NCBI GenBank assembly: GCA_005883115.1
Contig: VAZQ01000061.1
Span: 1 to 9,584 of the forward strand
Reading direction: 5' to 3'
From: Alphaproteobacteria bacterium
GTDB lineage: Bacteria > Pseudomonadota > Alphaproteobacteria > Rhizobiales > Xanthobacteraceae
Length of the DNA: 9,584 nt
Within the stretch, counting starts at the first letter, position 1, and the number at the start of each line of letters is the position of its first letter. Below are positions 1 through 7,333 of this stretch, piece by piece. The translations under genes and the position numbers were made by a program. The notes below the pieces were generated by a model. It saw only the letters and a program-made list of their open reading frames with translations, ran no database searches and was not told where the DNA came from.

Positions 1-13
1 TAAGCGCGTTCAC

Positions 14-31
14 GCGCGTCTTCCGACGCGC
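14..31 (-). terminator. Possible hairpin downstream of the DUF4337 gene
   Basis: A perfect 7-bp inverted repeat (gcgcgtc / gacgcgc) encloses a 4-base loop. Read on the minus strand the loop is GGAA, a GNRA-type stable tetraloop. It begins about 20 bases after the stop codon of the minus-strand DUF4337 gene, so it could end that transcript or protect its 3' end. No T-run follows it, so a standard intrinsic terminator is not demonstrated. Confidence 0.3.
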
Positions 32-50
32 TATGCCCGGCAATGAGGGA

Positions 51-695
51 TCAAATCAAATGCAGCGAATGCAGATAGTGCGGATTGAAAAACCCGAGGG
101 CCACGAAAGCCAACCCAATTATGCCGAGCCCCATGGCCGCATAGACCAGCGCCATAATACCGGTGATGACGGCCGCCGACGCCAGCACGATACCGATCTG
201 ATAGGCCGCCGACGCGAACTCATAATGATGATAGCGCGCCAACTGAGTGTCGCGTTGATGCTCGTACGCTTCAGCTTGCGCCCGCAACTCCTTGCGGCCA
301 TCCTTCTCCACCGGATCGGACTCGTAGCGCGCCACGGTGTTCATCCAGTCATCCGCCTGCTTGAGTAGCGCCGCTCTCGCTTGATCTGGCGCCGTGGCGG
401 CTTCGAGCGCCAAGGCCTGCGCGGCGGTGCGAAGCGTGGTCTGGCGGATGGTTTTGGCTTGGAAAAAATTCCAGGAATCGGACGCCTTGATATTGAAGGA
501 GATGCCTTCCGTCTGAGCGCTCTTGCCGAACATTTCGGCGAGCGCAAGCAAGAGGGCCATCACCGAGATCAGCAGCGCGATCTTCTTGTTCCCCCTTTCC
601 CCGACGGGCTTTCCGCGGCCGCCGCCGTGTCCGTGTTCCTCATGTTCGATGTGATGCTCGACTTCATGTTGGACCGCGTGCACGCCATGACTCAT
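51..695 (-). CDS. DUF4337 domain-containing membrane protein
   Basis: Encodes a 214-residue protein of the DUF4337 family, whose function is unknown. The first 25 residues are unusually rich in histidine and acidic residues (eight His). A predicted membrane helix follows at about 38-57. A soluble, probably helical stretch then contains the family-typical SDSWNFFQAKTIR segment at 72-84. Two closely spaced hydrophobic helices lie at about 163-184 and 186-203, and the end is short and His-containing. The start is well supported: GGAGG lies five to eight bases before the ATG on the minus strand. The gene lies 80 bases downstream of xerC on the same strand, so the two may be cotranscribed. The His-rich head could bind metal, but that is inference. 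Family assignment is by sequence character and I consider it likely. Confidence 0.8.
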   Translation of the reverse strand: MSHGVHAVQHEVEHHIEHEEHGHGGGRGKPVGERGNKKIALLISVMALLLALAEMFGKSAQTEGISFNIKASDSWNFFQAKTIRQTTLRTAAQALALEAATAPDQARAALLKQADDWMNTVARYESDPVEKDGRKELRAQAEAYEHQRDTQLARYHHYEFASAAYQIGIVLASAAVITGIMALVYAAMGLGIIGLAFVALGFFNPHYLHSLHLI

Positions 696-775
696 GTCAT
701 CCTCCGCGCCTTCTCGGGCGGACGATCTATCGAACCAGCTGAGTTTCGCAAGGGGAGCCCCCGCTTACGCATTCG

Positions 776-1747
776 TCACGCTCGCGGATGCGCGTTGCGG
801 TAGACTTCCATAAGACGTTCGGTATCGACCGCGGTGTACATTTGCGTCGTGGATAAGGAGGCGTGCCCGAGCAGCTCTTGGATGGCGCGCAGGTCGCCGC
901 CGCGAGCCAACAGATGTGTCGCGAATGAATGGCGCAGCGCATGCGGCGTCGCCGTTTCCGGCAGGCCGAGCGCACCGCGCAGCCGCGCCATCGCAAGTTG
1001 GACAACGCGCGGCGATAGCGGCCCGCCTCTGGCACCGATAAATAGCGGACCTTCGGCAGCAAGCTCGTAGGGGCAGAGCGCGATGTATTCGGCGGCGAGC
1101 TTGGTGACCTGGGCCAGCACCGGCACCATGCGCGGCTTGTTGCCCTTGCCGATGACCGTGATGACGTCACCGCATCCGGGAGCGGGGATGTCGCCGCGCT
1201 TGAGAGCCAGGGCCTCGCCGATGCGCAGGCCCGAGCCGTAGAGCAAGGCCAGCACTGCGGCGTCGCGCGCGAGAATCCAGGGATCGCGCTCCTCGCCGGC
1301 GCGCAAGCCAGTGTCGATGATGCGCTTGGCGGCAGCAATTGCGACCGGCTTGGGTAGCGTCCTCGTCAATTTCGGCGACCGTACCGCAGACAGCGCGCTG
1401 ATGCTTCCTTTGCCGTTGCGTTCCAGAAAACGGGCGAACGAGCGCGCGCCGGCGAGCATACGCATCAGCGAGCGGCTGCTGACGCCGTCGGCTCGCCGTG
1501 CCGCCATGAACGCGCGCACGTCGAGCGGCTTGAGGCGCGAGAGCGCCGGCAGTGTGACCCGCTTGCCGAAATGGCCGCAGAGGAAGACGAGGAACTGGCG
1601 AACATCACGCTCATAAGCCTCGACCGTTTTTGGTGACAATCGTCGTTCCGCGGACAGGTGTCCGAGCCAGCATGCGAACTCGCGGGCGACGTCGCTGGCG
1701 GCAAACGCGATGTCCGAGGCGGGTAGTGCGCTTGACATGCGGCTCAT
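776..1747 (-). CDS. xerC: Tyrosine recombinase XerC
   Basis: Encodes a 323-residue site-specific tyrosine recombinase, the normal length for XerC. In known systems XerC acts with XerD at dif to resolve chromosome dimers before division. An N-terminal SAM-like DNA-binding domain occupies about residues 17-110 and the catalytic domain about 130-315. All catalytic residues are visible: Arg175 (in GLRIGEAL), Lys201 (in GKGNK), His269 and Arg272 (in HALRHSFATHLL), His295 (in LLGHASLSTTQ) and Tyr304 as nucleophile. I chose the ATG at 1747 because a strong purine-rich ribosome site (AAGGAAGGGG) precedes it. A longer frame exists from 1807 but would overlap priA, and an ATG at 1738 has no such site. 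It is transcribed divergently from priA across about 52 bases. Complete residues and cellular context argue for a housekeeping Xer protein rather than a phage integrase; XerC versus XerD rests on context. Confidence 0.9.
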   Translation of the reverse strand: MSRMSSALPASDIAFAASDVAREFACWLGHLSAERRLSPKTVEAYERDVRQFLVFLCGHFGKRVTLPALSRLKPLDVRAFMAARRADGVSSRSLMRMLAGARSFARFLERNGKGSISALSAVRSPKLTRTLPKPVAIAAAKRIIDTGLRAGEERDPWILARDAAVLALLYGSGLRIGEALALKRGDIPAPGCGDVITVIGKGNKPRMVPVLAQVTKLAAEYIALCPYELAAEGPLFIGARGGPLSPRVVQLAMARLRGALGLPETATPHALRHSFATHLLARGGDLRAIQELLGHASLSTTQMYTAVDTERLMEVYRNAHPRA

Positions 1748-1799
1748 ATATCGCCCCTTCCTTCCCCGTTCGTTAAGCGATTCAAGCGCGCCGAGAATC

Positions 1800-3961
1800 A
1801 TGGCCAAACGCGTCGTCGATGTCCTCGTTCCCGTCGCCCTCGATCAGGCCTATTCCTACCGGGTGCCGGAAGGGCTTGAGCTCGCGCCCGGGGACCTGGT
1901 TACCGTTCCGTTGGGTGCGCGCATGGCGACGGGGGTGGCGTGGGCCGACAACCCGAAGTCCAATCCGCGGCTCGACAACCGCATGCGGGACATCGAGGAG
2001 AAGCTCGATATCCCGCCGCTCAAGCCGGAACTGCGCAAGTTCATTGATTGGGTATCGGCTTATACGCTGAGCCCCCGCGGCACTGTGCTGCGCATGGCGC
2101 TGCGCATGGGCGAACATCTCGGTCCGGCGCGCGAGCGCATCGGGGTTCGGCTTGCCGGCGGCGCCCCCAAACGGATGACGGCGGCTCGCGAGCGGGTGCT
2201 CGCCCTCCTTGCCGATGGCCTTGCGCATGGCAAGCGCGATATTGCGGAGGAAGCGGGAGTATCTTCGGGGGTGATCGACGGATTGATCGATGAGGGGACG
2301 CTCGAGACTCTGGTCCTGCCGCCCGAGCCCGTGGCGCGTGCGCCCGACGCGGATTTTTCGCTCCCCGATTTCACGCCCGCGCAACGCGGCGCGGCGGACG
2401 CGCTGTGCGAGACCGTGGCGAGCGGCGGTTACGGCGTCACGCTGCTCGATGGCGTAACTGGGGCGGGCAAGACGCGCGTCTATTTCGAGGCGATTGCCGA
2501 CGTCATCCGAGGCGGAAAACAAGCGCTGGTCCTCGTCCCCGAGATCGCCCTCACCACACAATTTCTCGACCGCTTCGCGGAACGCTTCGGCGTGCGACCG
2601 GCGGAGTGGCACTCGCAACTGTCGCAGCGCCTGCGCGCGCGCACATGGAATGCGGTGGCGACGGGCAGCGTCAGCGTGATCATCGGCGCACGCTCAGCGC
2701 TGTTCCTGCCCTATGCCGATCTCGGGCTAATCGTGGTCGACGAGGAGCATGATCCCGCCTACAAGCAAGAGGACGGCGCGCGGTATCACGCGCGCGATAT
2801 GGCGGTCGTGCGCGCGCGGGGAGCTCACATCCCGATCGTGCTCGTGTCGGCGACCCCGTCGGTCGAGACCGAGGTGAATGCCCGGCAGGGCCGGTATAGG
2901 CGCGCGCATCTTCCGGAGCGTTTCGGCAGCGGCCTTCTTCCCACCATCGAGGCGATTGACCTGCGCACTGAAGGTCCGCCGCGCGGCCGCTTCATTGCGC
3001 CGCGTCTGGCGCAAGCCGTGACCGTTGCGATCGAGGGCGGCGAACAGGCCCTCTTGTTCCTCAATCGCCGTGGCTATGCGCCGCTGACGCTCTGCCGTAG
3101 ATGCGGGTTTCGGCTCGCCTGCCCGAATTGCGACGCTTGGCTGGTCGACCATCGTTTCAGGCGCCCCACTGCGGCTTCTCGATGCCGCCTCCGCTGCAGT
3201 GTCCCCATTGTCAGGCGGCTGACCCGTTTGTCGCGGTCGGACCTGGGGTCGAACGGTTGGAGCAGGAAGCGGCAGAGTTGTTCCCGGCGAGTCGCATCCT
3301 GGTGCTGTCAAGCGATCTGGTCGAATCGGTCGAGCGGCTACGCAAGGAGCTCGACGAGGTCGCGCAGGGCCGCTTCGATATCATCATCGGGACCCAGCTT
3401 GTGGCCAAAGGACATCATTTTCCCAAGCTCAACCTGGTCGGTGTGATCGATGCCGATCTGGGCCTGGCGAACGGCGATCCGCGCGCCGCCGAACGCACGT
3501 TCCAACTGCTGCATCAGGTCATTGGTCGCGCCGGGCGCCAGGAGGGTCGCGGCCTCGGCTATCTGCAGACGCATCAGCCCGATCATCCAGTGTTGCGCGC
3601 ACTTCTGGCGGGCGACCGCGACGCGTTCTACACGCGCGAGATCGAACTACGCCAAAAGACGCAGTACCCGCCGTTCGCGCGGCTTGCGAGCCTGCTCGTC
3701 TCGGCGGGGGAACGCAATGCCGCGGAATATTTCGCGCACCGGCTCGCCGCTGCTGCCCCCAGCGCGGACGAGGTGCGCGTGCTCGGACCGGCGGAAGCCC
3801 CGCTCGCCGTGGTGCGCGGCCGCCATCGGTTCCGGCTGCTGGTGAAAGCTCCGCGCGGATTCGACCTTTCAGCCTATCTGCGCCGATGGGTTGCCGCCGC
3901 GCCCAAGCGCAAGGGCAACGTCAGGCTCGAGGTGGACGTCGATCCGCAGAGCTTTCTTTGA
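1800..3961 (+). pseudogene. priA: priA, primosomal replication-restart helicase, frameshifted
   Basis: PriA is the 3'-to-5' helicase that recognises abandoned forks and starts primosome assembly. The gene begins at ATG 1800 (MAKRVVDVLVPV) with the N-terminal 3'-DNA-binding domain. Residues 218-225 are the Walker A motif GVTGAGKT and 314-317 are the DEEH box. The zinc region starts with Cys432, Cys435, Cys441 and Cys444. The frame then fails: after HRFRR (ending 3164) homology continues one frame over from HCGF at 3167, through CPHC, the GTQLVAKGHHFP segment, QVIGRAGR helicase motif VI and the C-terminal DVDPQSFL. Five residues including one zinc cysteine are missing at the junction, equal to a 13-base deletion. 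With those bases restored the protein would be 724 residues, a normal PriA length. As written, the first frame runs to a stop at 3446 with an unrelated tail. It may be an assembly error or a real pseudogene. Confidence 0.9.
3159..3172 (+). other. Deletion/frameshift junction in priA
   Basis: Upstream codons read HRFRR in the frame of the PriA start. Two leftover bases (CC, 3165-3166) follow, and then HCGF reads in the shifted frame from 3167. PriA proteins normally have a pattern like HRxLxCHHC here, so the first cysteine of the third CxxC pair and its flanks are absent. The expected 15 bases between HRFRR and HCG are reduced to 2. The lost length (13) restores the phase exactly. Confidence 0.8.
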
Positions 3962-4029
3962 CGTGTTACCCAGCGCCAGCGGAGCCCTTTGCCTGCTGTC
4001 GGCCTGTCTGACGTTCGCGCCGTTCCAAG

Positions 4030-4956
4030 TTATTGCTCGATCGGAGCTGTCTGCGACGAGCGTGCATTGGGCGCAAGCAGCACACCCGCGGCGGCGGCCA
4101 AAATGAACGCCGAGCCCACTATGTCTGTCACGGTCGGTCGCTCGCCGAGGATCAGCACCGAGGACAGGATGCCAACGACCGGGACGCTCAATACGCCGAG
4201 GGATGCGGTGGTTGCCGGCAATCTGCGCACGATCTCGAACCACAGCAGATAGGCAAAGGCCGATCCGACGACCGCGGAAAAGAACAATGCCCAAAGTGCG
4301 CGAGGGTGAACAGGCCACAAATGCAGCGACCCTTCGAAGATGAGCATTCCGGCGACGGTAACGAGGAGCCCGACGAAGAGCTGCCACGCCGAGATCGCCA
4401 TCGGATCGGCATCGATTTGCGCCCATTTCAAATACACCGTACCGGCCGCCCAACTTGTCGCCGTCGCCAGAGCGAGCATGAGGCCGAGCACGTCGCTCGA
4501 TCCGATCAGCGGATAGATCAGGACTGCCAATCCAACGATTGCGAGAAGGAGTGAGATGCCGCGGGAGAGATTGAACCGCTCGCCAAGGACCGGATACGCC
4601 AGCAATGCGGCCCAGATCGGCATCGTGTAAGTGAGAATCGCCACACGCGAGGTTGCGGTCGCGAGTTGCGCGAAAGCGGCAAAGAGTGTGAAGCACGCAA
4701 TGTTGAGGCAGCCCGCAACCATGAGATGCGCGCGCGCCACGCTACTTTTCACGCTGATAGTGCGGCCCTGCATGAGGGCGAGCGCGAATAATGCAATCGT
4801 CGCGAGCCCCGAGGTGCCGACGCGCATGCTGAAGGGGGGTATCTCGTTGAGCGCGATCTTCATGGCCGGCCAGCTCAGGCCCCAGGCGAGGCTCACCGCG
4901 ACCAGCATGAGGCGGGCCGTCGGGTTGGCGACGTCATGGGCCGATGCAGGTGGCAC
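4030..4956 (-). CDS. EamA/DMT-family transporter
   Basis: Encodes a drug/metabolite-transporter-superfamily permease with two EamA repeats and about ten predicted membrane helices, placed in the inner membrane. The first helix is LMLVAVSLAWGLSWP. Repeat one continues through SRVAILTYTMPIWAALLAYP and GERFNLSRGISLLLAIVG. Repeat two ends with LPATTASLGVLSVPVVGI and GERPTVTDIVGSAFILAAA. The duplicated 'GER' elements at the end of the fourth helix of each half are typical. Substrate cannot be read from sequence. The start is uncertain. The frame extends to an ATG at 5046, but its first 25 or so residues look non-coding. I give the GTG at 4956 (GGAA nearby, 308 residues); ATG 4906 (292 residues) begins right at the first helix. 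It converges on priA with a 68-base gap and diverges from the atp operon. This transporter is probably unrelated to either. Confidence 0.82.
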   Translation of the reverse strand: MPPASAHDVANPTARLMLVAVSLAWGLSWPAMKIALNEIPPFSMRVGTSGLATIALFALALMQGRTISVKSSVARAHLMVAGCLNIACFTLFAAFAQLATATSRVAILTYTMPIWAALLAYPVLGERFNLSRGISLLLAIVGLAVLIYPLIGSSDVLGLMLALATATSWAAGTVYLKWAQIDADPMAISAWQLFVGLLVTVAGMLIFEGSLHLWPVHPRALWALFFSAVVGSAFAYLLWFEIVRRLPATTASLGVLSVPVVGILSSVLILGERPTVTDIVGSAFILAAAAGVLLAPNARSSQTAPIEQ

Positions 4957-5102
4957 GTTGAGGGTTCCGGCAGGCCAACAAGAGAGGACGTCTGTGTAGC
5001 ACCAGCGCCGTGCACGCGCGCAAGCCCAGTCGGGCCGCAAAAACATCGATGCGGTGTGGACGTTTCGTCATGTTGCACCGCAGTTATCGGTATGTTACGC
5101 AA

Positions 5103-5141
5103 CCGCGCGATTTCGCGGGTTTTGGGAGCGCGCCGGCGCTC
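5103..5141 (+). repeat. Pair of GC-rich hairpins upstream of atpH
   Basis: Two adjacent perfect stems. The first is CCGCG-CGATTT-CGCGG (5103-5118), with flanking AA/TT that can extend the stem past a bulged G; it runs directly into TTTT. The second is GAGCGC-GCCG-GCGCTC (5126-5141). On the plus strand the first has the look of a weak intrinsic terminator or attenuator ahead of the atp genes, but its stem is short and no leader peptide is evident. Confidence 0.35.
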
Positions 5142-5187
5142 TTCCGCGGAAATGCAGAGTTTCATTGAATCTCAAGGGCTTCGCGCC

Positions 5188-5204
5188 CACCGTCCGCGAC
5201 GGTG
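5188..5204 (+). repeat. 7-bp hairpin in the atpH leader
   Basis: CACCGTC, a 3-base loop (cgc) and GACGGTG form a perfect 7-bp stem. It ends 33 bases before the atpH GTG and is preceded directly by a smaller GGGC/GCCC hairpin sharing position 5188. It could influence ribosome access or mRNA stability. Chance occurrence in GC-rich DNA is possible. Confidence 0.35.
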
Positions 5205-5237
5205 CCGATCCCTCGGAATTGCCGAAAGAGCATCCAC

Positions 5238-5936
5238 GTGGCAGGCGAACATGCAACCATATCCGGCATGGCAGGCCGCTACGCGACCGCCCTGTTCGAG
5301 CTCGCGCGCGAACAGAACGGTATCGATCGGGTCAAAGTTGATCTCGATCGGTTCGAAGCCCTTGTGGATGAGGTCGCCGATTTGGCTCGCCTGCTGAGGA
5401 GCCCCGTATTCTCCGCCGAGGAGCAGACACGCGCGCTCTCGGGCGTGCTCGACCGTGCGGGCATTGATGGGCTCGCCGCCAATGTCCTCAAACTGCTTGG
5501 AACCAACCGGCGACTTTTCGCAGCGCTCGATGTTGCGCGCGGCTACCGGGCGCTGGTCGCCAAGCACAAGGGCGAGGTCACCGCCGAGGTCACTCTCGCG
5601 GAGCAGCCGAACGAGAGACATCTTGACGCAATCAAGGAGGCACTCACGGCTGTGACCAAAAAACATGTCGAGGTCAAACTGAAGGTCGAGCCTTCGATCA
5701 TTGGAGGTCTCGTGGTCAAGCTCGGCTCGCGCATGGTCGACAGCTCGCTACGCACCAAGCTCAATGCGATGAAGGAGAGGCCGAGGTCTCGGAGGTCGGC
5801 CAGGTTCTCTCCGTCGGTGACGGCATCGCTCGCGTCTATGGCCTCGATAATGTTGAGGCCGGCGAGATGGTGGAATTCGAGAACGGCGTGCGCGGAATGG
5901 CGCTCAACCTCGAGATCGACAACGTCGGCATCGTGA
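5238..5936 (+). CDS. atpH: F1 ATP synthase delta subunit (atpH), 3' end lost and read out of frame
   Basis: Encodes the delta (OSCP-like) subunit, which ties the top of F1 to the peripheral stalk. Residues 1-180 (to 5777) are genuine delta. The N-terminal helical domain includes MAGRYATALFELAREQ at 11-26. The C-terminal signature GGLVVKLGSRMVDSSLRTKL is at 156-175. The start is the GTG at 5238: it gives an N-terminus (VAGEHATISGMAGRYATALF) aligning with the family's usual beginning and has a purine stretch GAAAGAG seven bases upstream. An upstream ATG at 5202 adds residues unlike the family. After KLNAMKE the gene breaks into the body of atpA, and the frame continues for 52 unrelated Arg/Ser-rich residues to a stop at 5934-5936. 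A normal delta would end within a few residues of this point (about 186 total). It is the first gene of the F1 operon. Confidence 0.88.
   Translation: MAGEHATISGMAGRYATALFELAREQNGIDRVKVDLDRFEALVDEVADLARLLRSPVFSAEEQTRALSGVLDRAGIDGLAANVLKLLGTNRRLFAALDVARGYRALVAKHKGEVTAEVTLAEQPNERHLDAIKEALTAVTKKHVEVKLKVEPSIIGGLVVKLGSRMVDSSLRTKLNAMKERPRSRRSARFSPSVTASLASMASIMLRPARWWNSRTACAEWRSTSRSTTSAS
5774..5780 (+). other. atpH-atpA deletion junction
   Basis: Delta coding is recognisable up to GAG at 5775-5777 (frame of 5238). Alpha coding is recognisable from GAG at 5777-5779 (one frame over), reading EAEVSEVGQVLSVGDG. The delta stop codon, the spacer, the atpA ribosome site and start, and 21 alpha codons are all absent. 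The joined frames are out of phase, so this is not a translational fusion. Confidence 0.85.
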
Positions 5937-7243
5937 TCTTCGGCGAGGACCGTGAGATCAAGGAAGGGCAGACCGTCAAACGCACGGGCGCTATCGTCGA
6001 CGCTCCTGTTGGCAAGGCTTTGCTCGGCCGCGTCGTCGACGCGCTCGGCAACCCGATCGATGGTAAGGGGCCGATCGATGCGAAAGAGCGCAGACGCGTG
6101 GACGTCAAAGCGCCTGGCATCATCCCGCGCAGATCTGTGCACGAGCCGATGGCCACCGGGCTGAAGGCCATTGACGCGCTCATTCCGATCGGTCGCGGCC
6201 AGCGCGAGCTGATCATCGGCGATCGGCAGACCGGGAAGACCGCGATCGCGCTCGACACCATACTCAATCAGAAGGCGCTCAACGCGACGGGCGACGAGAA
6301 GGTCAAGCTCTATTGTGTCTACGTGGCGGTCGGCCAGAAACGCTCGACCGTGGTGCAATTCGCCAAAGTGCTGGAGGAGAACGGCGCGCTCGACTATTCG
6401 ATCATCGTTGCGGCAACCGCGTCCGATCCCGCCCCCATGCAGTTTCTCGCGCCGTTTTCCGGCTGCACCATGGGCGAATATTTCCGCGACAACGGCATGC
6501 ACGCGGTGATCGTCTACGATGATCTCTCGAAACAAGCCGTGTCGTATCGGCAGATGTCGCTGTTGTTGCGCCGTCCGCCCGGACGCGAGGCCTATCCCGG
6601 CGACGTGTTCTATCTGCACTCGCGGCTCCTCGAGCGCGCTGCCAAGATGAACGATGCCAACAAAGCCGGATCGCTCACCGCGCTTCCCATCATCGAGACG
6701 CAGGCGAACGACGTGTCCGCCTATATCCCGACCAACGTCATCTCGATCACCGACGGACAGATCTTTCTGGAGACGGACCTGTTCTATCAGGGCATCCGCC
6801 CGGCGGTGAATGTCGGGCTGTCCGTGTCACGCGTCGGTTCCGCCGCGCAGACCAAAGCGATGAAGAAGGTCGCCGGCCGGATCAAAGGCGAACTCGCGCA
6901 GTATCGAGAAATGGCGGCGTTCGCGCAGTTCGGCTCCGACCTCGATGCCACGACCCAACGCCTGCTCAACCGGGGCGCGCGGCTCACCGAACTGCTCAAA
7001 CAGCCGCAGTTTTCCCCGCTTAAGATGGAGGAGCAGGTGGTCGTCATCTATGCCGGAGTGAATGGCTACCTCGATCCGATCCCCGTCGAGCGGGCGCGCG
7101 CCTTCGAGGAGGGCCTGCTAGGCCTGATGCGTACGCAACACGCGGACATCCTTGCCGCCATCCGCGATAGCCGGGATCTCGACGACACCACCGCCGCCAA
7201 GCTCAAAGCTGCGGTCGACGCATACGCCAAGACCTTCGCCTGA
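5777..7243 (+). CDS. atpA: F1 ATP synthase alpha subunit (atpA), 5' end missing
   Basis: Alpha is the non-catalytic nucleotide-binding subunit of the F1 hexamer. The frame encodes 488 recognisable residues from EAEVSEVGQVLSVGDG to the C-terminal DAYAKTFA. If the first is numbered 22, the Walker A motif GDRQTGKT falls at 169-176 (Lys175) and the arginine finger in SVSRVGS at Arg373. These are the standard positions, so exactly 21 N-terminal residues are missing and the intact protein would be 509 residues. The remainder (beta-barrel, nucleotide-binding and C-terminal helical domains) is complete. No normal start precedes the coding region; the first in-frame ATG is at 5867, well inside the beta-barrel domain. 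The missing N-terminal helix is the part that contacts the delta subunit. As written the gene should not give functional alpha. Since alpha is essential to F1, an assembly error is more likely than true loss. Confidence 0.9.
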   Translation, partial: EAEVSEVGQVLSVGDGIARVYGLDNVEAGEMVEFENGVRGMALNLEIDNVGIVIFGEDREIKEGQTVKRTGAIVDAPVGKALLGRVVDALGNPIDGKGPIDAKERRRVDVKAPGIIPRRSVHEPMATGLKAIDALIPIGRGQRELIIGDRQTGKTAIALDTILNQKALNATGDEKVKLYCVYVAVGQKRSTVVQFAKVLEENGALDYSIIVAATASDPAPMQFLAPFSGCTMGEYFRDNGMHAVIVYDDLSKQAVSYRQMSLLLRRPPGREAYPGDVFYLHSRLLERAAKMNDANKAGSLTALPIIETQANDVSAYIPTNVISITDGQIFLETDLFYQGIRPAVNVGLSVSRVGSAAQTKAMKKVAGRIKGELAQYREMAAFAQFGSDLDATTQRLLNRGARLTELLKQPQFSPLKMEEQVVVIYAGVNGYLDPIPVERARAFEEGLLGLMRTQHADILAAIRDSRDLDDTTAAKLKAAVDAYAKTFA

Positions 7244-7250
7244 AGCACAG

Positions 7251-7333
7251 GACAGGAGACGGAGAACACACGACAGAGATCGACGGCCGATGATCGACGT
7301 CTGACGCGAACGTTCGCTTCTCCGTCCTCTGTC
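7251..7333 (+). repeat. Imperfect 16-bp inverted repeat between atpA and atpG
   Basis: The left arm GACAGGAGACGGAGAA (7251-7266) and right arm TTCTCCGTCCTCTGTC (7318-7333) are complementary at 14 of 16 positions, with only a GA/AG swap unpaired. They enclose 51 bases containing a perfect 12-base palindrome, GCGAACGTTCGC (7306-7317), directly next to the right arm. The structure begins 7 bases after the atpA stop and could be an mRNA stability or partial-termination element within the operon, or a remnant of an intergenic repeat family. Confidence 0.6.

Larger units (their letters stand above)
4957..5237. promoter_or_regulatory. Divergent intergenic region and 5' leader of the atp operon
   Basis: No convincing gene lies here. 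The region must hold the promoters for the minus-strand transporter and the plus-strand F1 ATP synthase operon, but I cannot fix a confident -35/-10 pair. It contains several inverted repeats. TGCGGTG/CACCGCA has a 19-base gap (5050-5082). A CCGCG/CGCGG hairpin (5103-5118) is followed at once by GTTTT. A GAGCGC-GCCG-GCGCTC hairpin lies at 5126-5141, GGGC/GCCC at 5176-5188, and CACCGTC-cgc-GACGGTG at 5188-5204. The last two sit within about 60 bases of the atpH start and would be in its leader RNA if transcription starts upstream. Confidence 0.45.

Noticed and set aside
776..1747. Phage or island integrase with an attachment site
   Set aside because: The protein is a typical-length XerC lying beside priA among housekeeping genes. 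No tRNA, att-like repeat or phage gene is present.
1782..2618. 278-codon minus-strand frame inside priA
   Set aside because: It is antisense to the conserved N-terminal and Walker A part of PriA, with no recognisable domain or ribosome site.
3159..3172. Programmed -1 frameshift in priA at the CCCC run
   Set aside because: Slippage would yield HRFRRPHCGF, still lacking a conserved zinc cysteine and four neighbouring residues. Missing sequence explains both the phase change and the lost ligand.
3962..4029. Bidirectional terminator between convergent priA and the transporter
   Set aside because: No stem of useful length followed by a T-run on either strand could be found in the 68-base gap.
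3869..4696. 275-codon minus-strand frame overlapping priA and the transporter
   Set aside because: It is in another frame of the same strand as the EamA gene. Its Arg-rich, low-similarity translation marks it as a shadow.
5543..6619. 358-codon open frame on the minus strand opposite atpH/atpA
   Set aside because: It lies wholly antisense to recognisable delta and alpha coding sequence, and its protein resembles no family. Long antisense frames are common in GC-rich DNA.
5238..7243. A natural delta-alpha fusion protein of ATP synthase
   Set aside because: The delta and alpha frames are out of phase at the junction, and the alpha N-terminus and delta stop are both missing. A functional fusion would need an in-frame join, so a deletion or assembly fault fits better.
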